A stretch of DNA of 64,000 nucleotides from Paraflavitalea sp. CAU 1676 (GTDB lineage: Bacteria; Bacteroidota; Bacteroidia; Chitinophagales; Chitinophagaceae): NCBI RefSeq assembly GCF_029223285.1, contig NZ_JARHUJ010000002.1, positions 310,001 through 374,000 of the forward strand, read 5' to 3'. Below are positions 8,774 through 17,483 of this stretch, piece after piece. Each line of letters opens with the position of its first letter. The stretch's first letter is position 1. The notes under the pieces were generated by a model, which worked only from the letters and a program-made list of their open reading frames with translations, had not been told where the DNA came from and searched no databases. A program made the position numbers and the translations under genes.

Positions 8774-9259
8774 TCAGGGTTTTCGGTATACTGAATCTGT
8801 GACGGCTTCCAGCCAAACCGTTTCCCCTTTTTCCCGTCCGGTTATGGCCACCTGCACGAAATTGCTGTCGATACTTGCTCCGTGCCAATGGGATACATTG
8901 GGAGGACATTTTACAATATCTCCTTTTCGCAGGATGCGCTTTGCGGTTCCTTTTTCCTGGTAATAGCCGGCGCCCTCCAACGCGAGTATGATCTGGCCTG
9001 CAGGATGACTGTGCCATTTGGTTCTTGCGCCAGGCGCGAAGGTTACACTGCCAACAGCTATTGAGTTCAGGCTGTCTGCATTAACCAGCGAGTTTAACCA
9101 AACGTCCCCTGTGAAATTGCTATTGGTGATCTTTTCGCCTTTGGGGAAAAGGGGAGTAGATAGTTGTGCGACGGCAGTGTTCTCTTGTATGGCATGTTGT
9201 TTACAGGAGATTGCTATTACTACCATCGCAAGCGCGATCTGAACAAATGCAATTTTCAT
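8774..9259 (-). CDS. cupin-domain lipoprotein
   Basis: 161 residues. The N-terminus MKIAFVQIALAMVVIAISCK is a lipoprotein signal (lipobox IAISC), so the protein should sit in the periplasm on a membrane. Cupin motif 1 is WHSHPAGQIILALEGAG (two His and a Glu as metal ligands) and motif 2 is PPNVSHWHGA. The same HWHGA block occurs in the two other cupins of this island (11979-12433 and 14906-15307). The gene follows the triple-fusion gene by 5 bp, so it is in the same leftward operon. Cupins of this type accompany carboxymuconolactone decarboxylases and aldo-keto reductases in many genomes, but the activity is not established. Confidence 0.85.
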   Translation of the reverse strand: MKIAFVQIALAMVVIAISCKQHAIQENTAVAQLSTPLFPKGEKITNSNFTGDVWLNSLVNADSLNSIAVGSVTFAPGARTKWHSHPAGQIILALEGAGYYQEKGTAKRILRKGDIVKCPPNVSHWHGASIDSNFVQVAITGREKGETVWLEAVTDSVYRKP

Positions 9260-9264
9260 GATGG

Positions 9265-11448
9265 CTATTTGAGGTGTTGGGTGAAAAAGTCAGTCAGTTT
9301 TTTGACGGCCTGGGGTACATATTCGGGCTTGTCGTACATGTCGATGTGCGACGCGCCGGACACTTCAAACAGCTCTTTTGGCTGTGCGGCCCTGTTGAAT
9401 GCGTCATCACTGAAATATTTGGAGTCGGCCTGGTTACCCACTATCAGCAACAGCGGACGAGGAGCGATCATTTCTACATGGTCGAGGGCTGTAAAGTTCA
9501 TCAATTTATCCAGGCTGGTGAATGCATACTTGTTCTGCGAGTTGGGGTGCTGTCCTCTTGAGGTTCTATAGTAATCGTATCCTTCTTTGTACATGCCGGT
9601 TGCTGAAGCTGGAATTTCCTCGCGGGTATTGAATACGTAGTTCACGTATTTAATGGGTTCTCCATTGGCTTCCCGTGTGCGTTGCCTGCCTACTTCTTCC
9701 AGTCGCTGTTGCATTTGCGGCTTCAGTACGCCCGCCAGTCCCTCGCGGCGAAGCTGCCCAAGATCCACCATGCTTACAGTTGCTACTGCTTTTAACCTGC
9801 GCTCGGTTTCGGCTGCTTTTATGGCAAAGCCGCCACCCGCGCAGATTCCCAGTACGCCGATTCGATTGGGATCAATTGATGGATGGGTACTTAAATAGTC
9901 GGTTGCTGCCCTGAAATCTTCGACCCGCATGGCGGGGTCTTCTAAAAACCTTGGATAACCGCCGCTCTCTCCCTGGTAGGAGGCATCGAACGCCAGTGTA
10001 ATGAATCCCTGCTCTGCCAGTTTTTGCGCATAAATGCCCGCGGTTTGTTCTTTTACGCCGCCTGCAGGATGGCCCACCAGGATGGCCGGATACTTCCTGT
10101 TTTTATCAAATCCTTGCGGCATGTAGAGATTTCCCACTACACTGATGTTCTCGTTGGGGAAGGTGACCTTTTTTACAGTTACTCCATTGGCGGTAGAAGC
10201 AACTGCGGCATCCTGTGTTCTATACATTTCGTTGATGTTTTTAGTCATGGTGTTTCCCTCTTGCCAGCCGACCCTGGTGGATATGGTGAATGCAATGGCT
10301 CTAAGCTGCTGTTCGGTGAGTCCGACGTTTCTGCCTACATTTAAGTGTCCCCGCAATTGTCCTTCTGTTCCGCTCATGCTTGCGAGTGCTGAAATTGTTG
10401 CAATTTCCCGGCTTTGATAGTCGAGGTTATCCCGGCTGAATATATCTGCAAACAGGTGTTCCTTCAGGAAGGTATCAATTACAGGAACATAGCGTTGTGG
10501 CTCACCGATGGCGGTTGTTCCGGTTAAGGTTGTTTGAACTTCTTTCCCAAACGCAAACCTTCCCTGATTGTACGCTACTGCCGATGGCATTTTTCCTGCA
10601 ACATCCTTTTTGCCTGCCTGTTTACGTTCATTGGCCACGGCCTGCAGTGTGTTGATGGCGTTAAGGCTACGGGGAAATCCGGCATAGGCGTATAGCTGTA
10701 CCAGAATTTCCTTTGTTTCATTCATACTCAGGCCTGCCTCCAGTCCGTCATTTAAGGCGCTTCTTAATAATGTTTGGTTGCCGGTTGCTGTTGCCGCTGC
10801 AATGGGAACAATGCTTACCTGCCTGGGCGTAAGTGCTGCTGTTGGTAATAAATTGATCCTTTTCAGCCAGGCTTTTACCAGGCTTTCTGCTTGGGTCGCT
10901 TTTTCTCCCTGTATTGTGAGCAGTTTACCATCTCTTTCCGAACCGCCTTCCATTGAAAATCCTTCCACTACTTTACTGTTGGGACATAATTCTTTTACTG
11001 TGTCGAAACTGCTTCCAATTCCGTAACCTCCGTTTGTGTTGAACGGGGCTATCGTTTTGCCGCTCAGATCATATTGATGCAAAAACGTTTTCATGGGAGG
11101 CGGCAGTTTCATACCCCAGGTTGGAAAGCCGACAAATACAATATTGTACTTTTCAATGCTATCTATTTTTGTTTTCAGCGGTGGCAGATAGCCACTTTCA
11201 TTCTCCCGTACGACCTGCTGTACCGTTTGCTGGTAATTGGCGGGATAAGGGTTTTGCAACTCAAGCGCCACCAGATCACCTCCCATATTTTTATGTATTA
11301 TTTCGGCTATTGCTTTGGTATTGTTGGTGCGCGATAAGTACACGATCAATATCTTGCCGTCTGAACTCACTTGCTGCGCTTTTGAGCATTCTGCGAGCAG
11401 TATTGCTGCCACCGTCAACAACCAAAGACTGGTACTGAACTTTTTCAT
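9265..11448 (-). CDS. triple fusion: flavodoxin, carboxymuconolactone decarboxylase, dienelactone-hydrolase-like
   Basis: 727 residues from the ATG at 11446-11448; an upstream in-frame ATG at 11529 would overlap the preceding gene. Residues 1-25 are a signal peptide. Residues about 32-195 are a flavodoxin (FMN phosphate loop SRTNNTKAI, then FPTWGMKLPPPM). Residues about 210-415 hold two carboxymuconolactone-decarboxylase-like helical repeats (SMNETKEILVQLYAYAGFPR, then YQSREIATISALASMSGTEG). Residues about 425-727 are an alpha/beta hydrolase with nucleophile elbow GICAGGG, a Cys as in dienelactone hydrolase, and a late His in SGASHIDMYD. The parts normally occur as separate proteins. The gene lies in the leftward operon with the aldo-keto reductase and cupins. 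The reaction is unknown. Confidence 0.85.
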   Translation of the reverse strand: MKKFSTSLWLLTVAAILLAECSKAQQVSSDGKILIVYLSRTNNTKAIAEIIHKNMGGDLVALELQNPYPANYQQTVQQVVRENESGYLPPLKTKIDSIEKYNIVFVGFPTWGMKLPPPMKTFLHQYDLSGKTIAPFNTNGGYGIGSSFDTVKELCPNSKVVEGFSMEGGSERDGKLLTIQGEKATQAESLVKAWLKRINLLPTAALTPRQVSIVPIAAATATGNQTLLRSALNDGLEAGLSMNETKEILVQLYAYAGFPRSLNAINTLQAVANERKQAGKKDVAGKMPSAVAYNQGRFAFGKEVQTTLTGTTAIGEPQRYVPVIDTFLKEHLFADIFSRDNLDYQSREIATISALASMSGTEGQLRGHLNVGRNVGLTEQQLRAIAFTISTRVGWQEGNTMTKNINEMYRTQDAAVASTANGVTVKKVTFPNENISVVGNLYMPQGFDKNRKYPAILVGHPAGGVKEQTAGIYAQKLAEQGFITLAFDASYQGESGGYPRFLEDPAMRVEDFRAATDYLSTHPSIDPNRIGVLGICAGGGFAIKAAETERRLKAVATVSMVDLGQLRREGLAGVLKPQMQQRLEEVGRQRTREANGEPIKYVNYVFNTREEIPASATGMYKEGYDYYRTSRGQHPNSQNKYAFTSLDKLMNFTALDHVEMIAPRPLLLIVGNQADSKYFSDDAFNRAAQPKELFEVSGASHIDMYDKPEYVPQAVKKLTDFFTQHLK

Positions 11449-11464
11449 ACGTGTTTTGCTGACG

Positions 11465-11917
11465 CTACTGGCCAACAAGTTTCGTGAAGGAAAGAGATAC
11501 CAATTTCCAGGCTCCATTTTGCCGGACATACACCTCAGTGACCATAAATGGATTGGTTACTTCGTTTCCCCCTACCACTGCTAACAGCGTTATTCTGTTT
11601 AATAGTATGGCCGTGTTGTCAATAATATTCACAGAGACCGAATGGATGTCTGCTTTCTTATAATGTATCCCACCACTTCTGATTATATTGATTTCCTGTT
11701 CTTTTCCCCAACTGCCTCCCATATGGACGAACATGGACTTTTCATGGAAAAGCCCTGCAAGTGTGTCTGCTTTCTTGTCTGCCATCCAACTCCATTTTTG
11801 TTTGGAAAGATTGATGATTTCCTGATCTGCAGGGGAGGGACTCGAGTTTGATTGTTGCGAATGAGCATATTGCACGCTCATAAGGATAAGAAACAGTCCG
11901 ATAATTGATGCTTTCAT
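11465..11917 (-). CDS. secreted NTF2-like (DUF4440-type) protein
   Basis: 150 residues from the ATG at 11915-11917, which gives a clean signal peptide (MKASIIGLFLILMSVQYAHS). The mature part has the SnoaL/NTF2-like cone fold pattern: a helix with KQKWSWMADKKADTLAGLFHEKSMFVHMGG, then strands ending VTEVYVRQNGAWKLVSLSFT, a common ending of DUF4440 proteins. The fold can be enzymatic or only ligand-binding. The next gene of the operon starts 16 bp after its stop. Confidence 0.8.
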   Translation of the reverse strand: MKASIIGLFLILMSVQYAHSQQSNSSPSPADQEIINLSKQKWSWMADKKADTLAGLFHEKSMFVHMGGSWGKEQEINIIRSGGIHYKKADIHSVSVNIIDNTAILLNRITLLAVVGGNEVTNPFMVTEVYVRQNGAWKLVSLSFTKLVGQ

Positions 11918-11978
11918 AAAATGGTTTGTTTTGAATTTTTCCCGATTGGGTAAGTTGATTTTTTGCAGGTAGAATTGT

Positions 11979-12433
11979 TTATTTCCCACTTTTGTATTCT
12001 TCGTCCGTTACTTTTTGCAGCCACACTGTGGGGCCTTTTTGGGAAGGGCTGGTAGCCAGGTAAGTAACCCCGGTTTCAATGGATGCGCCATGCCAATGTT
12101 CTACGCCAGGAAGGCATTTGATAACTTCTCCTTTACGGACAATTTGTTTGGCTTGCCTTTTTCCTGGTAATAACCTATGCCCTCTGTTATGAGTAAGATC
12201 TGGCCGCCAGGATGATAATGCCAATCTAATTTTTTGCCTGGGGGGAAGCTCGCCACCGCTATACTGAAATTGAAAATGCTGTCAGCGGCATTTAATTCAA
12301 TAAGCGTATTGTTTCCCGTATTTCGAACTGGCAATGCGATGCCATCTTTCGTATAGACAGCTGTGTCTTGTGCGGCAACTTTGTTAAACAGCGTAGTGGA
12401 TAACAATGTCAATAAAAGCAGGAATTGTTTCAT
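11979..12433 (-). pseudogene. cupin lipoprotein gene with 1-nt frameshift
   Basis: Two reading frames together make one cupin. The first (from ATG at 12431-12433, signal peptide MKQFLLLLTLLSTTLF) runs through the motif WHYHPGGQILLITEGIGYYQ. The second continues with QIVRKGEVIKCLPGVEHWHG to a stop at 11979. Compared with the intact paralogue at 8774-9259 (EKGTAKRILRKGD), one A is missing near 12152-12155; restoring it gives EKGKAKQIVRKGE. Apart from this lesion both halves are well conserved, so it is either a very recent mutation, a phase-variable or recoded site, or a sequence error. Confidence 0.8.
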
Positions 12434-12469
12434 GATTGGTTTCCTTTTATAGGTCATATGATTAATAAA

Positions 12470-13399
<930 letters not shown>

Positions 13400-13487
13400 C
13401 TACGATGAATGCTTTTTGTGGTGTGGGCGGGGATAGGGCAGCTCTTTACAAAGATGGGTTCTATTGATTTGGCAATCCTTATACCAT

Positions 13488-13514
13488 TTACTGGGATTAT
13501 TACCATTATTACTG
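13488..13514. promoter_or_regulatory. putative AraC operator, copy B (upstream of araC-type gene)
   Basis: TTACTG at 13488 and TTACTG at 13509 (21-bp step) with the central TACCA at 13501-13505. It ends 68 bp before the regulator start, a position suited to autoregulation. A further TACCATTTACTG string overlaps its left edge (13482-13493). Confidence 0.65.
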
Positions 13515-13582
13515 AAGTAGGAGCAGGCGGGCCAAAACGGGCTAAATATGGCGTAATTTTAATAGTGCTAAACAGTGAAACT

Positions 13583-14479
13583 ATGGATAATATGCTGAAG
13601 TTCAATTCAATTAACGACTACAATGTCTTTAATAATAATACAACGCTGCACCCATTGGTCAGTGTGGTTGACCTTTCTAAAGCCAACCCCAGATCGGGTT
13701 CCCGTATGTACTTCGGGTTTTACACTATTTTTCTGAAGGATGTTGTGTGTGGCGACCTCACCTATGGCCGGGCTACCTACGACTACCAGGAAGGGACGTT
13801 GGTTTTTCTGGCTCCGGGTCAGGTGGCGGGTATGAACAGTAATGGTCAGCTGTATCAGCCTAAAGGATATGCCTTGGTATTTCATGCCGACCTTATCCAT
13901 GGTACAGAGCTCGGCCGTCATATTAACCAATACAGCTTTTTTTCATACGATACACGAGAAGCGCTTCACGTTTCGGAAAAGGAAAGGCAGATCGTTTTGG
14001 ACTGTTTTGCGAAGATCCAGTATGAGCTTGAACATGCTATTGACAAGCACAGTAAAAAGCTGATTGCGTCCAATATCGAGCTCTTCCTTGATTATTGTCA
14101 GCGGTTTTATGATCGTCAGTTTATTACCAGGGAAAATGTACACAAGGGAATTCTGGAAAGGTTTGAAGGTTTATTGAATGGTTACTTCGAATCTGAGCAT
14201 CCGCAAACGATAGGATTGCCTTCGGTGGCGTGGTGCGCGAACGAGCTTAATTTGTCGGCCAATTATTTCGGAGACCTGATCAAGAAAGAAACGGGGCGAA
14301 CGGCGCAAGACTATATTCAGTCAAAGATCATTGATATTGCCAAGGGGAAAATGTTTGATTTGGATAAGTCGGTGAGTCAGGTTGCTACGGAGTTGGGCTT
14401 TAAGTATCCTGCTCATTTTACCCGTCTATTCAAGCAGCGGGTGGGTATTACGCCCAATGAGTTCAGGTCGCAGAATTGA
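13583..14479 (+). CDS. AraC family transcriptional regulator
   Basis: 298 residues from the ATG at 13583. Residues about 1-190 form an N-terminal sensing domain with a cupin-like start (PRSGSRMYFGFYTIFLKD, LVFLAPGQV), of the kind frequent in Bacteroidota regulators of redox genes. The C-terminal 100 residues carry the double helix-turn-helix: CANELNLSANYFGDLIKKETG (first) and SVSQVATELGFKYPAHFTRLF (second), ending GITPNEFR. It is divergent from the aldo-keto reductase operon and the first gene of a rightward unit with the monooxygenase (13 bp gap) and cupin. Three matching direct-repeat sites in the island are its likely targets; this is inferred from position and spacing only. Confidence 0.92.
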   Translation: MDNMLKFNSINDYNVFNNNTTLHPLVSVVDLSKANPRSGSRMYFGFYTIFLKDVVCGDLTYGRATYDYQEGTLVFLAPGQVAGMNSNGQLYQPKGYALVFHADLIHGTELGRHINQYSFFSYDTREALHVSEKERQIVLDCFAKIQYELEHAIDKHSKKLIASNIELFLDYCQRFYDRQFITRENVHKGILERFEGLLNGYFESEHPQTIGLPSVAWCANELNLSANYFGDLIKKETGRTAQDYIQSKIIDIAKGKMFDLDKSVSQVATELGFKYPAHFTRLFKQRVGITPNEFRSQN

Positions 14480-14492
14480 GTAATCTTATAAA

Positions 14493-14900
14493 ATGGTCGA
14501 AATGAGAATGCGTTTTGTATGTTGCTTTTCGAGCCTGCTGGGGGCTCTGCTAATTTGCTCCTCCTGTAGTCTCTTTGCCCAGGACGGCAAGCCTTATGTG
14601 CGCATCGCGAAGATCGTTGTTGATAGTGCTCAGTTGAAGGAGTATAATGCTGCCCTAAAAGAACATGCTGAGGCGGCTATTAAGAAAGAGCCTGGTGTGC
14701 TGACCTTGTATGGTGTCTATGATAAAGAAAAGCCGACTCATGTTACGGTGTTTGAGATCTATGCCAGTGTTGCTGCTTACCAATCGCATATCAAGACGGA
14801 GCATTTTCTGAAGTATAAATCTACGGTGCAGCATATGGTGACTTCGTTGGTGCTTACCGATGTTGTTCCGATCGCGCTTGAGTCGAAGTATGAAAAATAA
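14493..14900 (+). CDS. secreted antibiotic-biosynthesis-monooxygenase-like (ABM) protein
   Basis: 135 residues. An N-terminal signal ([18 protein letters not shown], then SLFAQ) suggests export, possibly as a lipoprotein. The mature part is one ABM/quinol-monooxygenase ferredoxin-like domain: [59 protein letters not shown] (the conserved His) and a final strand. Members are cofactor-free oxygenases of quinols, or haem-binding proteins. Position between AraC and cupin genes (5-bp gap to the cupin) suggests co-regulation. In-frame ATGs at 14502 and 14508 are alternative starts. Confidence 0.85.
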   Translation: MVEMRMRFVCCFSSLLGALLICSSCSLFAQDGKPYVRIAKIVVDSAQLKEYNAALKEHAEAAIKKEPGVLTLYGVYDKEKPTHVTVFEIYASVAAYQSHIKTEHFLKYKSTVQHMVTSLVLTDVVPIALESKYEK

Positions 14901-14905
14901 AAATA

Positions 14906-15307
14906 ATGGAAATAACAAGAGTAGGTTCAAAGCAATCGGGTAAAGGACCTGCGGATTGGTTCACCGGTGCGGTAAGGATTGATCCGCTTTTTGACGCTAA
15001 CGAAGCCAGGCGGGCGGTGGCTGCCAGCGTGACCTTCGAGCCGGGGGCGAGAACGGCGTGGCACACGCATCCGCTTGGACAGACCCTGATCATTACTGCC
15101 GGCTGCGGCTGGGTTCAAAGAGAAGGCGGCCCCATACACAATGTGTTCCCGGGTGATGTGGTGTGGTTTGCCCCCAATGAGAAACATTGGCATGGCGCTA
15201 CCGCTACGAATGGTATGACGCATATCGCCATTCAGGAAAACCTGAACGGAAAAGTTGTAGAGTGGATGGAGCAGGTGACCGATGAACAATATGCCAATAT
15301 ACTGTGA
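14906..15307 (+). CDS. cytoplasmic cupin protein
   Basis: 133 residues, no signal peptide. Cupin motif 1 is [18 protein letters not shown], motif 2 is [20 protein letters not shown]. It closely resembles short cupins found fused or next to carboxymuconolactone decarboxylases (start [17 protein letters not shown] is characteristic). It is the last gene of the AraC unit. The two other cupins of the island carry export signals, so the set covers both sides of the inner membrane. Confidence 0.9.
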   Translation: MEITRVGSKQSGKGPADWFTGAVRIDPLFDANEARRAVAASVTFEPGARTAWHTHPLGQTLIITAGCGWVQREGGPIHNVFPGDVVWFAPNEKHWHGATATNGMTHIAIQENLNGKVVEWMEQVTDEQYANIL

Positions 15308-15365
15308 GCCTGGTGAGTGCTGATAAGCGAATGAGCTTTACAGCGTATCGGGTGATATCAAAAGG

Positions 15366-15394
15366 CGAAATGGAGCCATGTTGGCCCCATTTCG
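15366..15394. terminator. bidirectional terminator hairpin
   Basis: CGAAATGG (15366-15373) pairs with CCATTTCG (15387-15394), and the stem continues inward through AGCC/GGCC with one mismatch. It lies between convergent genes, the cupin (+) and rtcB (-). T-runs are short on both sides. Confidence 0.55.
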
Positions 15395-15401
15395 TTTGTG
15401 A

Positions 15402-16532
15402 TCAGATCTCAGAATACTTTACCGTTACTATTGGTGTGGTTTGCGTTACCATCTGCAGATAGGGCATTTGGACGAGCAGGTCGCCGGCCTCCTTGTAGGC
15501 AAAATCAAACTCCTGTATGTAACCGGACGGGAAATTGCCTGAGCGGTCGAGCAGTTCGCGAAACTGCACTTTGTAGGCTTTCCGTTGTTTCTCCTTCAAC
15601 ACCGTTTTCCAATGCTTCATGGCATCGAAGCGCGACAGCTTTCTGCCGGCGCCATGGGCGCAGGAGTTTATTGCTGCCGCTGTTCCGGTTTGGTTGCCGG
15701 CCTTTACCAGCAGGCTGCCCCTTGACATCGACAATGGAATTACTACTGTTTTGCCAGGCTCCAGTTCGGTGCTTCCTTTACGGTGAATGATCGATCCTTT
15801 GTTCCAACGTATGTGGTTGTGGATTGAGTCTTCCAGTGTATACGGGGTACCGTTCAGGGTATCCTGGTGCGGGGCGTCTTTGAAATTGCTGCGCAGGAAT
15901 TCCTTGTTTAACGACGATTTGTTGCAACGCAGGTAGTTGGCGTTTTGCAAAAACAGCATCGTTTTGATACAGAAATTCTTGCGGCGCTGGTAGCCATATT
16001 CAAGTGTCGACCCATAATACCTGATAAACGCTTCCTCGAGAAAATCGCGGTGGATGTAGTCAACATCTTGCCCCAGTTCCTTTGAATAGTCGCGGGTGAG
16101 CTGGAGGCAATGCTGGTACAGAGCAATACCGCGGTCGCGTGTTCCGGTATGACAGATGATGTAAATGGCCTCATCATCTTCCTCGATGGAGAGGAAGTGA
16201 TTGCCGCCACCGAGTCCGTCGTCGGTCATTTGGGCGTGTGCCCAATGGAAGGCGCGGTAATGCTCCACTTTATCGAAGGGCTTTTGCCAATAGGCCTTTT
16301 CGATCTTGAGGTACATAACCCCGCAGCCGATGTCTTTTCCAGTGATGAGCGGATAGCAATGATCGGTCGTTTCAAATGCTACGCCTACGGGCAGGGCTTT
16401 TTCTGCGCAGTAGTGTATGTCGGTAAATGCACAGATGGCCTTGATGTCCGGCCGCTGTGCGTATTGCTGAAGCTGTTCCATAGCGTTTTGTTCGACGCTA
16501 TGGGCATCGCAATAGAATGCAATAGTTCGCAT
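15402..16532 (-). CDS. rtcB: RtcB-type RNA ligase
   Basis: 376 residues. Family motifs in order: GKDIGCGV (Asp67 and Cys70, metal binding), LGGGNHF (Asn111, His112), CHTGTRDRG (His128) and near the end INSCAHGAGR, where the His is guanylated by GTP. The enzyme joins 2',3'-cyclic phosphate or 3'-phosphate RNA ends to 5'-OH ends in RNA repair or tRNA recovery. Length is slightly below E. coli RtcB. No archease, RtcA or RtcR-type regulator is adjacent. An FCP1-like HAD phosphatase is divergent 265 bp away; a link between them is only a guess. Confidence 0.92.
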   Translation of the reverse strand: MRTIAFYCDAHSVEQNAMEQLQQYAQRPDIKAICAFTDIHYCAEKALPVGVAFETTDHCYPLITGKDIGCGVMYLKIEKAYWQKPFDKVEHYRAFHWAHAQMTDDGLGGGNHFLSIEEDDEAIYIICHTGTRDRGIALYQHCLQLTRDYSKELGQDVDYIHRDFLEEAFIRYYGSTLEYGYQRRKNFCIKTMLFLQNANYLRCNKSSLNKEFLRSNFKDAPHQDTLNGTPYTLEDSIHNHIRWNKGSIIHRKGSTELEPGKTVVIPLSMSRGSLLVKAGNQTGTAAAINSCAHGAGRKLSRFDAMKHWKTVLKEKQRKAYKVQFRELLDRSGNFPSGYIQEFDFAYKEAGDLLVQMPYLQMVTQTTPIVTVKYSEI

Positions 16533-16797
16533 GTTCCTTAATTTGGGATAAAAAAAAGATTAGTTCGCGGGGCTTGGCGGGAACATCTGCCCCTTACAGA
16601 GATGTCAGCAGCCGGAGTATTCCGGGGACGCAAAGATAGAAAAGTGTTGGGGTTTTTGCAAGTGGAGCATGCGCGTGCGGTTTCCTTTGGGAGTTTAGGG
16701 AATTCAAGACTGAAATATCTGGATGACCGTTACCACGCGGAAAGGTTGGTTGGGATGTGCCCTGCTTTGTCGTAGATTTGATGCCCCCGTCGAATAT

Positions 16798-17337
16798 ATG
16801 GAAGAAAAATGCGATAAGCTATTGGTGCTCGATCTGGACGAAACCTTGATCCATGCAACTACCACTGAGTTGGATGTTCCGTTTGCCTTTAGGGTCGATC
16901 AGTATTTTGTATACGAAAGGCCAGGCGTAAAGGAATTCCTGGTAAATATTTCCCGGCATTTTTCGATCGCCGTGTGGAGCACGGCCAGCGATGCGTATGT
17001 TGACAAGATCGTACAACAAATTACTCCTCCTGGTGTGGAGATGGTGGCTGTATGGGGCCGGTCAAAATGTACTTCCAGACGCGATCTGGTATATGACACG
17101 TTTAGTTTTGAGAAGCGACTCGACAAGCTAAAGAGCAAAGGATATACTCTTGATAAAATCCTGATCGTTGATGACTCGCCTTCAAAATCGAGGTCGAACT
17201 ACGGAAATGCTATTTACATTAATCCGTTTACTGGAGATGCTGGTGACCAGGATCTACGTCTATTGTTCGATTATTTGGTGACACTGAAGGATGCTCCGAA
17301 TGTACGTTCCATTGAAAAACGTGGCTGGAGAAAGTAG
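16798..17337 (+). CDS. FCP1/NLI-interacting-factor-like HAD phosphatase
   Basis: 179 residues from the ATG at 16798. The HAD nucleophile motif is LVLDLDETLIHA (DxDxT type), followed by the FCP1-type YERPGVKEFL, IAVWSTASDAYVDKIV (motif II) and ILIVDDSPSKSRSNYGNAI (motif III/IV region) with INPF. This is the small catalytic phosphatase fold known from eukaryotic CTD phosphatases, which also occurs in bacteria with unknown substrate. It is a cytoplasmic protein. It is a single gene divergent from rtcB; the 265-bp gap between them shows no clear regulatory pattern. Confidence 0.85.
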   Translation: MEEKCDKLLVLDLDETLIHATTTELDVPFAFRVDQYFVYERPGVKEFLVNISRHFSIAVWSTASDAYVDKIVQQITPPGVEMVAVWGRSKCTSRRDLVYDTFSFEKRLDKLKSKGYTLDKILIVDDSPSKSRSNYGNAIYINPFTGDAGDQDLRLLFDYLVTLKDAPNVRSIEKRGWRK

Positions 17338-17483
17338 TTCTTGCCATTAACCGTAAAATGTACAACTGGTCGCTGTTGCAGGTTTTGGTCTTGTTGTGCG
17401 GCACGTTAAAGTGTTTCTTTCCCTAGTTTTGCAGGGTTCGCTGCCGGGCTGTGTTACTGCCGGTTGGCGGTTAAACCCCTCAC

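Noticed and set aside
17424-17431. TAGTTTTG as promoter of the sensor kinase
   Set aside because: No TTTG-like -33 box at 19-21 bp upstream; kept only as a remark.
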